Positions 1 to 5,525 of a DNA stretch of 7,558 nucleotides are shown here, in pieces. How positions within the stretch are numbered: position 1 is the stretch's first letter; every line of letters begins with the position of its first letter. The notes beneath the pieces were generated by a model. That model was not told the origin of the DNA. It saw nothing but the letters and a program-made list of their open reading frames with translations, and searched no databases. Where the stretch lies: NCBI GenBank assembly GCA_005879255.1, contig VBKY01000165.1:1-7558 (forward strand). Direction: 5' to 3'. Position numbers and translations under genes: made by a program. Source of the DNA: Deltaproteobacteria bacterium. Lineage in GTDB: Bacteria; Desulfobacterota_B; Binatia; UBA9968.

Positions 1-54
1 AAAAGGCATTTGTGGAGATGCCAAAGGAAAAGGCATTTGTGGAGATGCCAAAGG
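1..54 (+). repeat. Perfect 27-bp in-frame tandem duplication
   Basis: Bases 1-27 and 28-54 are identical. The unit starts AAAAGGCATTTGTGGAGATG and encodes nine residues (KAFVEMPK plus E or V) without breaking the frame. It lies at the very edge of the window, so the copy number upstream is unknown. One unit fits the binding-protein family better than two, which points to a recent slippage event or an assembly artefact. Confidence 0.9.
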
Positions 55-392
55 TGCGACCCAATGCGCTTTTGGTGATCTTGAGCCCTTTGGTTACTCT
101 TCACTCGAAGCGGATTGTCGAGATGGCGCTCAAGCAACACTTGCCTGGCATGTATCCCACGAGACAATTTGCCGAGGAAGGCGGCCTCATGGCTTATGGA
201 CCCCTGATCGGTGATTTGTATCAGCGTGCCGCCACTTATGTGGACAAGATTCTCAATGGCGCAAAACCTGCCGACCTCCCAGTTGAGCAGCCTACAAAGT
301 TTGAGTTCGTCGTCAATCTCAAGACAGCGAAACAGATCGGCGTCACGATTGCACCAAATGTGTTGGCGAGAGCTGATAAGGTCATTAAGTGA
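1..392 (+). CDS. ABC_sub_bind-family substrate-binding protein, C-terminal part (5' truncated by window)
   Basis: The frame is open from the window edge (first whole codon at position 3) to TGA at 390-392, so the start lies outside. The visible part is the C-terminal lobe of a periplasmic binding protein of the ABC_sub_bind family (PF04392). It shows the usual ending: a GGLMAYGP segment, an arginine/alanine helix before YVDKILNGAKPADLPVEQPT, then a FEFVVNLKTAKQIG stretch and a terminal ARADKVIK. The protein at 3844-4815 ends the same way (VDKILKG, VINLKVAK, ANRVIR), so the two are paralogues. In this family such proteins are exported solute receptors; the ligand cannot be told from sequence. 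The first 54 bases are a perfect in-frame duplication giving KAFVEMPKE then KAFVEMPKV, which may be real or an assembly-edge artefact. The stop abuts the ribosome binding site of the next gene, suggesting one transcript. Family assignment is secure; the N-terminal half is unseen. Confidence 0.88.
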   Translation, partial: KAFVEMPKEKAFVEMPKVRPNALLVILSPLVTLHSKRIVEMALKQHLPGMYPTRQFAEEGGLMAYGPLIGDLYQRAATYVDKILNGAKPADLPVEQPTKFEFVVNLKTAKQIGVTIAPNVLARADKVIK

Positions 393-397
393 GGAGG
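391..397 (+). promoter_or_regulatory. Strong Shine-Dalgarno of the TenA-like gene
   Basis: GAGGAGG lies 5 bases before ATG 403 and overlaps the last two bases of the upstream TGA stop (390-392). This decides the start at 403 over the longer in-frame extension beginning at 211, and it suggests translational coupling with the binding protein upstream. Confidence 0.8.
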
Positions 398-402
398 TTG
401 CC

Positions 403-1071
403 ATGGTTGATGCTAAGGCTCTGTTGGAGGAGATGCGAAACGAGTTGCAGCCCGTCGCCGAACAGCTTCTTCAGCATCCTTACGTGCAGGAGCTGGAGGA
501 AGGGAAGATCGGACGGGAAAAGCTGCGTCTTTTTGCAGGCGAGCAGTACAACATCATCGCGAGTGATCTCAAAAGCGCCGCTCATCTGGTTAGCCGTTTC
601 GGTAGCGCCCCGAGCCGAGATTTTTTTCTTGGCATCCTGCAGGGTGAAAGAGCTGCCTGGGACGCTCTGCTAACGTTTGCCCATGCTCTGGGCCTGAGCG
701 AAGCTCAACTGCGCGAGCACGAGCCACTGCCCGGTGCTCACGCTTATACCTGCTACATGGCGTGGCTTGCGCTCTATGCCTCTGACGCCGAGATTGCTGC
801 CGCCTACCTGGTCAATTTTCCAGCGTGCGGTCAGAACTGTGGCCGGCTAAGCCGTATTTTGAAAGAGCATTTCGGTCTGGGCGAAAAAGACCTCGCTTTT
901 TTCGATCTCTTCGCCTCCCCTCCAGCGACGTTCGAAGCCGACGCGCTGAGCGTTATTCAGCAAGGGCTCGATCGCGGCAGCGAGCCGCGCCTGATCCAAC
1001 GCGCCGCCCGCTTACTCCAAGCCTACGAGCTCATGTACTGGGATACCCTCTACAGGACCTCTAGTTCTTAA
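403..1071 (+). CDS. TenA/THI-4/PqqC-family protein (heme-oxygenase-like fold)
   Basis: A 222-residue, all-helical, cytosolic protein without a signal peptide, the usual length for the TenA/THI-4/PqqC family. TenA enzymes hydrolyse aminopyrimidines in thiamine salvage, and relatives include PqqC and CADD-type oxidases. Recognisable parts are the first helix with HPYVQELEEG (25-34), the GEQYNIIASDLKSAAHL helix (46-62), GERAAW (81-86) and VNFPACGQNCGRL (137-149). In the last, Cys142 sits where class C TenA proteins carry the catalytic cysteine of their PC motif. The QDY motif of classical TenA reads EQY here, so the pyrimidine-binding Asp seems replaced. The full set of His/Glu/Asp metal ligands of diiron relatives is not obvious either. 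Thiaminase activity is therefore uncertain. It directly follows a binding-protein gene with 10 bp between stop and start, and is probably co-transcribed. Family is likely; the exact reaction is unknown. Confidence 0.78.
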   Translation: MVDAKALLEEMRNELQPVAEQLLQHPYVQELEEGKIGREKLRLFAGEQYNIIASDLKSAAHLVSRFGSAPSRDFFLGILQGERAAWDALLTFAHALGLSEAQLREHEPLPGAHAYTCYMAWLALYASDAEIAAAYLVNFPACGQNCGRLSRILKEHFGLGEKDLAFFDLFASPPATFEADALSVIQQGLDRGSEPRLIQRAARLLQAYELMYWDTLYRTSSS

Positions 1072-1130
1072 CGCGGGGCGAAGGTAATTCGCAAAGGCGT
1101 GAAGGCAAGGTGTAAGGCGAATTCCATTGG

Positions 1131-1144
1131 GGATTTTAAAATCC
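1131..1144. repeat. Perfect 14-bp palindrome
   Basis: GGATTTTAAAATCC is its own reverse complement. It sits just outside the inner inverted arm of the fold-back element. It could be part of that repeat or a protein-binding site; it is not followed by a T-run, so it does not look like a terminator. Confidence 0.6.
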
Positions 1145-1277
1145 GAATATCGAAATCCGAAACAAACTCAGAGACAAATAAATCTCAAATTGGGAAAATC
1201 CAAAACACCGAATCCGAAGGAAGCTTGTTTGGAATTTTACATATTTTGGTCATTTGAAATTGTTTCGAATTTCGGAT

Positions 1278-1297
1278 CCTTCGACATGGCTCAGGAC
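1278..1297. repeat. Short interspersed motif CCTTCGACATGGCTCAGGAC
   Basis: The motif is a one- or two-base variant of CCTTCGACAAGCTCAGGAC, which recurs in intergenic regions of many environmental bacterial genomes; this is recognised from memory and was not searched. It lies between the inner and outer right arms of the fold-back element. Confidence 0.5.
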
Positions 1298-1381
1298 ACG
1301 TTTCGTGCTTCGAATTTTTTGTTCTTGGCGCCTTTGCGTCTTTGCGCGAGTCATCTTTTTCCGAAGCCTGCAAATCTGTAA

Positions 1382-1408
1382 TTGCCAGGCAAGGTAATAA
1401 GACATAAT
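1382..1408 (+). promoter_or_regulatory. Possible sigma-70 promoter before the histidine kinase
   Basis: TTGCCA (1382-1387) and CATAAT (1403-1408) each match the consensus hexamers at five of six positions. The spacer is only 15 bp, shorter than the preferred 17, and the resulting leader would be only about 10 bases. AGGCAG at 1411-1416 is the best available ribosome binding site for ATG 1425. This is a weak call made because no other candidate is seen in the gap. Confidence 0.25.
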
Positions 1409-1424
1409 GTAGGCAGAATCGACT

Positions 1425-3839
1425 ATGGCGAACTGGAAAGAAAAACTCCGAAACGCGCTAGTCTTCCGCCGCAGCGCACCGCGTCGCCGCGAGCGGCTGG
1501 TGCGCGATTACTTTCTGATTTCCGTAGTGCTCATCGGCGGTGGGTTGATTACCAGTGGCCTTGTCGAGATCTACTTCCGCTATCATGAGAGTCGCGACCA
1601 ATTGGCCCTCCAGCAGAAGGAGATCGCCGCCGGCGCCGCCTTTAAGATCGAACACTTCGTACAGGAGATTCACAATGTGCTCAAAGGCGCCACCAAAAGC
1701 CGCGATATCGCGCCCAAGGGCCTGACCTCCGACTTTCGCTTCGAGTTAGAAAAACTCCTACTGATCGCTCCGGCGGTGACCGAAGCCGTGGCTCTCAATG
1801 AAGAGGGCTCGATACAAGTTCAGGCCTCGCGCCTGCGCACCGTTTTACCCGACGCCAAGAAAAATTTGTCGCCTGCCGCAGCTTTTAAGTACGCGCGGCA
1901 GGGAAAGTCTTTCTTCGGTCCGGTTTATTTCGTGCGCGGCTCGGAACCGTATATGACGATCGCCGTCCCCATCGAGCGTTTCGCCGGCGACGTCATCGGC
2001 GTGCTTCAAGCGGAAGTCAATCTAAAATACATCGGCGACGTCGTCTCAAGCTTGACCATCGGCAAAGCCGGTTATGCCTATGTCATCAGCCGCAGTGGCG
2101 AGCTGATCGCTCACCCCGATATCAGTTTGGTGCTCCAGCGGCGCAATATCCGCGAACTCGCCGCCGTCAGAGCGGCCTTTGACAGCCCCGCCCGCGTTAC
2201 GACGCGCAACGCGCTGGTCGCGCCGAATATTCAAGACAAAGAAATGTTGAGCGCCTTCGCGCTCATACCGGCGCTGGATTGGGCCGTCATCGTCGACCGT
2301 CCCGTCCAAGAAGCCTACGAAGCGCTCTACGCCTCGATGCTGCGAACCTCCATCTTGTTCCTGATCGGTCTCGGCATGGCGTTGATCGCCAGCTTCTTTC
2401 TGGCGCGGCGCGTGGTCTACCCGTTGCGCCGATTGCGTGAAGGCGTCGAACGCATCGCGACCGGCGATCTCGGCTATCGTCTCAATCTGAAAAGCGGCGA
2501 CGAGATCGAAGTGCTGGCCGACGAATTCAACAAGATGACATCTCAGCTTCAGGAGTCCTACACCAATCTGGAGCAAAAGGTCGAAGACCGAACGCGCGAA
2601 CTGACGGAATCACTGGAGCAGCAAACGGCCACCAGCGAGGTTTTGCGCGTGATCAGCAGCTCGCCGACGGACGTTCAACCCGTCTTTGAGACGATCCTCG
2701 CGGATTCCTTGCGAATCTGTGAAGGCCACTATGGAGTAATCTTCCGCTTTGATGGCGAGGCGTTTCATCATGCCGCAACCGCCAACGTATCGCCGGAATT
2801 ACTCGCCCATTTGACCAGCAGTCAGATAACGCCTGGGAGACAGAGCGCGTTGCGGCGCGTCGGCTTGGAACGCCAGCCGGTTCATATTCCCGACGTGCTT
2901 GCCGATCCCGAATACGAGCTTCCCGAACCCTACCGCAAGGAAGGCATGCGCAGTGTCTTGGCAGTGCCGCTACTTAGGGAAAATTCATTGATCGGAGCGA
3001 TTACCATCCACCGCCGCGATGTCAGGCCCTTCACCGAAAAACAGATCGCTCTGCTTCAAACCTTCGCCGACCAGGCAGTAATCGCCATCGAGAACGTGCG
3101 GTTGTTCCAAGAAATCCAGGAAAAGAATGCGCAGCTCGAAGCCGCCAATCGGCACAAGTCGCAATTTCTCGCCAACGTCAGCCACGAGCTGCGCACGCCG
3201 CTCAACTCGATCATTGGTTTCACGAGAATCGTTTTGCGCCGCAGCGAGGGGAAGATCGAAGCTCTGCAGAAGGAAAACCTGCAGAAAGTTCTTATCAGCT
3301 CGGATCATCTGCTCAAATTGATCAACGAGCTGCTCGACTTGGCGAAGATCGAATCCGGCCACATGGAAGCTTACGCGGAGACATTCAAGGTCGAGGATAT
3401 TATCCGCGTCGCCACGACCACGGTCGAGCCGATGTTAAAGGACGGCCGGGTAAAATTGGTGACCGACATCGCGCCGGATATACCGCCGATGAAGACGGAC
3501 CGCGACAAGCTCAAACAGTCCGTTCTCAATCTCCTCAGTAATGCCGTCAAATTCACCGAAAATGGTGAAATCAAAGTCGCCGCGTGGCGCGACAACGGCT
3601 TGTTGAAGCTCACGGTCTCGGACAGCGGCATCGGTATGAATCAAGAGGCGCTGAAATACATCTTCGACGAGTTCCGCCAAGCGGACATGTCGAGCACGCG
3701 CAAGTACGGCGGCACCGGCCTCGGCCTGGCGATCGTGAAAAAATTTATCAATTTAATGGGTGGCGACATCGTCGTCGAAAGCGAAGAAGGCAAAGGCTCG
3801 AAGTTCACGATCACTTTGCCGATGAATTTGAAAGCTTAA
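1425..3839 (+). CDS. Membrane sensor histidine kinase (dCache-HAMP-GAF-HisKA-HATPase)
   Basis: An 804-residue inner-membrane kinase expected to autophosphorylate on His and pass phosphate to a response regulator not found in this window. In order: basic N-terminus; membrane helix 29-51; periplasmic double-Cache sensor about 52-302, with the typical GKAGYAYVISRSGELIAHP stretch from 213; second membrane helix about 308-327; HAMP about 328-378 with conserved Pro333; coiled coil about 380-412; GAF about 416-563; HisKA with HELRTP (phosphoacceptor His587); and an ATPase domain with all boxes: N (NLLSN, Asn706), G1 (DSGIGM from 733), F (FDEF from 747) and G2 (GGTGLGL, 762-768). It ends without a receiver domain. 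All catalytic motifs are intact. Its stop is only 4 bp before the binding-protein gene at 3844, suggesting a sensor/receptor pair. The Cache ligand is unknown; the GAF may bind a small molecule or act as a relay. Confidence 0.95.
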   Translation: MANWKEKLRNALVFRRSAPRRRERLVRDYFLISVVLIGGGLITSGLVEIYFRYHESRDQLALQQKEIAAGAAFKIEHFVQEIHNVLKGATKSRDIAPKGLTSDFRFELEKLLLIAPAVTEAVALNEEGSIQVQASRLRTVLPDAKKNLSPAAAFKYARQGKSFFGPVYFVRGSEPYMTIAVPIERFAGDVIGVLQAEVNLKYIGDVVSSLTIGKAGYAYVISRSGELIAHPDISLVLQRRNIRELAAVRAAFDSPARVTTRNALVAPNIQDKEMLSAFALIPALDWAVIVDRPVQEAYEALYASMLRTSILFLIGLGMALIASFFLARRVVYPLRRLREGVERIATGDLGYRLNLKSGDEIEVLADEFNKMTSQLQESYTNLEQKVEDRTRELTESLEQQTATSEVLRVISSSPTDVQPVFETILADSLRICEGHYGVIFRFDGEAFHHAATANVSPELLAHLTSSQITPGRQSALRRVGLERQPVHIPDVLADPEYELPEPYRKEGMRSVLAVPLLRENSLIGAITIHRRDVRPFTEKQIALLQTFADQAVIAIENVRLFQEIQEKNAQLEAANRHKSQFLANVSHELRTPLNSIIGFTRIVLRRSEGKIEALQKENLQKVLISSDHLLKLINELLDLAKIESGHMEAYAETFKVEDIIRVATTTVEPMLKDGRVKLVTDIAPDIPPMKTDRDKLKQSVLNLLSNAVKFTENGEIKVAAWRDNGLLKLTVSDSGIGMNQEALKYIFDEFRQADMSSTRKYGGTGLGLAIVKKFINLMGGDIVVESEEGKGSKFTITLPMNLKA

Positions 3840-3843
3840 AACA

Positions 3844-4815
3844 ATGCGACGGCTGCTCATATTCCTCGCATTTTTCGTTAACAGCGGGCTCGTTGGCGCT
3901 CTAGGTGCAGCCGAACGAAACGGCCCTGTCCGGATCGGTGTGCTTACCGAAGGCTTTGGGCCGACCCAAGGCGCCGTCGGCCTGCGCGATGGGCTCAAAG
4001 AGGTGGGTTACCGGGAGGAAAAGGATTTCGTCATCGGCGTCCGATTCACTCAGGGAGATGCTTTGGCTCTTCCCGCAGCCGCCAGGGAGCTTATTCAGCG
4101 ACGAGTGGATATTTTATTCACAACGGGACGGGACACAGCACGGGCGGCTCAGACCGAAACCACCAAGGTCCCCATCGTCTTTGCCGGAGGCGGAGATCCC
4201 GTAGGACAGGGATTGATTCAGAGCTTTGCTCGTCCTGGAGGAAACGTTACGGGAGTTACGGATCTCGATCTGGAACTGGGGCCGAAGCGCCTCGAGATTT
4301 TCAAGGAGATGATCCCGGGATTAAAGCGCGTCCTATTCGTCTATAATCCGGCTGACGCCTACAGTGTCTCGGAGGCGAAAGCGTATCGCGACGCTGCCCG
4401 CGATCTAAAAATCGCGCTGGTCGAAAGGACAGTCCGAACCGAGGATGAAGCGAAATCAACCCTTACCAAGGTAAAGAAAAGCGACATGCACGGAATTCTG
4501 TCACCGCGCTCGATGACCTCGAATATTCCCGGCTACGTTCGCGAGGCTGGCTCCCAGTCGTCAATGCCGACGATGTTCGGTGCGACTTTCTTCGCCGAGA
4601 ATGGCGGTCTCGCAAGCTACACTCCAGATACCTACGAATCAGGCCGAATGGCCGCGCGCCTGGTGGACAAGATTTTAAAAGGAGAGAGTCCTGCTGTGAT
4701 CCCCGTTGAGGTAAACCATAAGATCGAGCTTGTGATCAATCTAAAAGTCGCGAAGGCGTTACGGATTAAGATTGCCCCTGACGTATTGTCCCGGGCGAAT
4801 CGCGTGATCCGATAA
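3844..4815 (+). CDS. ABC_sub_bind-family periplasmic substrate-binding protein
   Basis: A 323-residue exported protein of the ABC_sub_bind family (PF04392), full length. It has a signal peptide (MRR, hydrophobic 4-20, probable cleavage after GAA at 21-23), then PVRIGVLTEG at about 28-37 as the first strand of lobe one. The family signature FARPGGNVTGVT (PGGNVTG at 131-137) is followed by a helix KRLEIFKEMIPGLKRVLFVY that leads into lobe two. The C-terminus repeats the pattern of the fragment at 1-392. No cysteine near the cleavage site suggests a lipoprotein, so it should be soluble in the periplasm. It starts 4 bp after the kinase stop with no good Shine-Dalgarno, which argues for translational coupling. 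No permease or ATPase gene accompanies it. Either it serves a transporter encoded elsewhere, or it presents a ligand to the kinase. The ligand is unknown. Confidence 0.92.
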   Translation: MRRLLIFLAFFVNSGLVGALGAAERNGPVRIGVLTEGFGPTQGAVGLRDGLKEVGYREEKDFVIGVRFTQGDALALPAAARELIQRRVDILFTTGRDTARAAQTETTKVPIVFAGGGDPVGQGLIQSFARPGGNVTGVTDLDLELGPKRLEIFKEMIPGLKRVLFVYNPADAYSVSEAKAYRDAARDLKIALVERTVRTEDEAKSTLTKVKKSDMHGILSPRSMTSNIPGYVREAGSQSSMPTMFGATFFAENGGLASYTPDTYESGRMAARLVDKILKGESPAVIPVEVNHKIELVINLKVAKALRIKIAPDVLSRANRVIR

Positions 4816-4826
4816 GTCATTAACGC

Positions 4827-4862
4827 AATGCAAAAGGATAATGCAAAACGCGGACTGCAAAA
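4827..4862 (+). repeat. Short direct repeats AATGCAAAA before the peroxiredoxin gene
   Basis: AATGCAAAA occurs at 4827-4835 and 4840-4848, and TGCAAAA again at 4856-4862, within the 76-bp gap before the peroxiredoxin gene. GATAAT at 4837-4842 resembles a -10 box, but the best -35 at normal spacing (AAGTCA, 4814-4819) matches only three of six positions. The repeats could be operator half-sites or chance AT-rich sequence. Confidence 0.3.
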
Positions 4863-4891
4863 TTCTTTACTGAGGGAAAGAGACCAAAGAT

Positions 4892-5449
4892 ATGTATAGT
4901 TCAACTAGGTACCAGAAAGGTTTGCTTTTCTTAGGCCTGTTGCTAGCCAGTGGGGTGTACTTTGCGGGCGGTGCCTCGGCCATCGAGGTGGGTGATAAGG
5001 CGCCCGAGTTCAAGCTGCCGGCTACTACAGGGGTCGACATTTCGCTAAGCGAGTTCCGGGGCAAGAAATGGATCCTGATCGAGTTTTACGGTGCGGACTT
5101 TGCTCCGACCTGAGCGGCGAATCTGTCGGCCAGGAAGGCCGACTACAACCGGTTCCAGGCCCTGGGCGTCCAGAACCTCGCCATCAGCGCCAACTTGACT
5201 TTCTCGCAGCAGACGTTCGCGGACTCGCTGAAACTGCCCTTCCCGCTGCTCAGCGACTTTCCGGAACGGAAGGTTATGCGCGTCTACGGAGTCCTCAATG
5301 AGAAGACGATGACCGCGAACAGGTCGTTCTTTCTCATCGACTTGCAGAGTGTGATCCGGAAGAAGTGGATCATCGAGAACCCGACGACGACGGTTGTCTA
5401 TAGCCCCACACTATTAAAGGACATCGAGGAAATCATCGGCAAGAAGTGA
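4892..5449 (+). CDS. Exported peroxiredoxin-like selenoprotein, Sec (TGA) at residue 74
   Basis: Read through the single in-frame TGA at 5111-5113, this is one 185-residue thioredoxin-fold protein. It has a signal peptide (hydrophobic 11-25, probable cleavage after GGASA, residue 30). VGDKAPEFKLP (33-43) is the usual opening of AhpC/TSA and redoxin domains. FYGADFAPT-U (65-74) aligns with the peroxiredoxin FYPLDFT-x-x-C, placing the TGA exactly at the peroxidatic cysteine. The chain continues with FPLLSD (117-122), YGV, and NRSFFLID (143-150) with the active-site Arg144. Both halves share one frame and are needed for the fold. The protein has no cysteine, so it would be a one-Sec enzyme reduced by a partner. 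The Pro and Thr of the PxxxTxxC motif are Gly67 and Ala71. A SECIS-like hairpin follows the TGA. Expected role: reducing peroxides in the periplasm. The TlpA-like gene follows after 76 bp. The alternative, a nonsense mutation or sequencing error, is less likely. Confidence 0.87.
5111..5113 (+). other. Recoded TGA, predicted selenocysteine codon
   Basis: This TGA is the only stop in the frame from 4892 to 5447 and replaces the peroxidatic cysteine codon of the peroxiredoxin active site. One base change from TGC or TGT gives TGA, as expected for Cys/Sec exchange. A hairpin at the right distance supports decoding as selenocysteine. Confidence 0.85.
5125..5143 (+). promoter_or_regulatory. Bacterial SECIS-like hairpin
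   Basis: GTCGGCC (5125-5131), loop AGGAA (5132-5136) and GGCCGAC (5137-5143) form a perfect 7-bp, GC-rich stem. Eighteen bases separate the TGA from the loop, and the loop has a G within its first two bases. Both fit the published bacterial SECIS model, in which an in-frame hairpin just after UGA with a small apical loop carrying G recruits SelB with Sec-tRNA. The stem lies inside the coding sequence (residues 78-84). SelB binding itself is inferred. Confidence 0.8.
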
Positions 5450-5471
5450 AAGGTCTCGCGGGCTACCAAGG

Positions 5472-5488
5472 CGCGCTCGTTCAGCGCG
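5472..5488 (+). other. Small hairpin between peroxiredoxin and TlpA genes
   Basis: CGCGCT (5472-5477) and AGCGCG (5483-5488) can pair around a 5-base loop, 22 bases after the peroxiredoxin stop. No T-run follows, so it is not a typical intrinsic terminator. It could be a weak attenuator or an mRNA-stabilising fold, or chance in GC-rich DNA. Confidence 0.25.
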
Positions 5489-5525
5489 TCGCTGGCCGCG
5501 TGCGCTTCCGAGGCGGCGAAGGAAA

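Larger units (their letters stand above)
1090..1346. repeat. Imperfect fold-back (inverted-repeat) element
   Basis: The left end at 1090-1110 (CGCAAAGGCGTGAAGGCAAG plus G) reappears as an imperfect reverse complement at 1324-1346 (reverse complement begins CGCAAAGACGCAAAGGCGCC), with three substitutions and a 3-base indel. Nested inside, 1151-1165 (CGAAATCCGAAACAA) matches the reverse complement of about 1258-1273 at 14 of 15 bases. The whole unit of about 257 bp could fold back on itself. It resembles extragenic repeats I recall as common in environmental bacterial genomes, but copy number cannot be tested here. No transposase is present. Confidence 0.6.
1072..1424. other. Gene-free stretch of interspersed repeats
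   Basis: This 353-bp stretch is AT-richer than its neighbours and has no convincing gene. Short open frames on both strands (for example 1127-1381 and its antisense) translate to low-complexity peptides and have no ribosome binding site. It contains outer and inner inverted arms, a 14-bp palindrome and a short interspersed motif, listed separately. The last 60 bases before the kinase start are the only likely place for that gene's promoter. Confidence 0.75.

Noticed and set aside
211..402. N-terminal extension of the TenA-like protein
   Set aside because: It overlaps the upstream binding-protein gene in another frame. A strong GAGGAGG ribosome binding site fits ATG 403, and the resulting 222 residues match family length.
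1127..1381. Small open frame in the repeat region, and its antisense at 1185-1373
   Set aside because: Both are translations of the inverted repeats. No ribosome binding site or domain is seen, and such peptides are typical false predictions from this repeat type.
2046..2576. 176-codon minus-strand open frame inside the kinase gene
   Set aside because: It is antisense to the Cache and HAMP coding region, which has unmistakable domain motifs. Long antisense frames are common in GC-rich codons.
4892..5113. Stand-alone 73-residue protein ending at TGA 5111
   Set aside because: It would be half a peroxiredoxin domain cut at the catalytic residue. The same frame continues with the missing half of the fold and a SECIS-like hairpin, so readthrough explains it better.
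5068..5301. Overlapping plus-strand open frame across the TGA
   Set aside because: It is in another frame, has an Arg/Gly/Pro-rich composition with no domain pattern, and would conflict with the clear peroxiredoxin frame.
4892..5449. Peroxiredoxin pseudogene
   Set aside because: Only one stop is present, placed exactly at the peroxidatic position, with no other frame damage and a fitting hairpin. A decaying gene would not be expected to show this. It cannot be fully excluded without reads and homologues.
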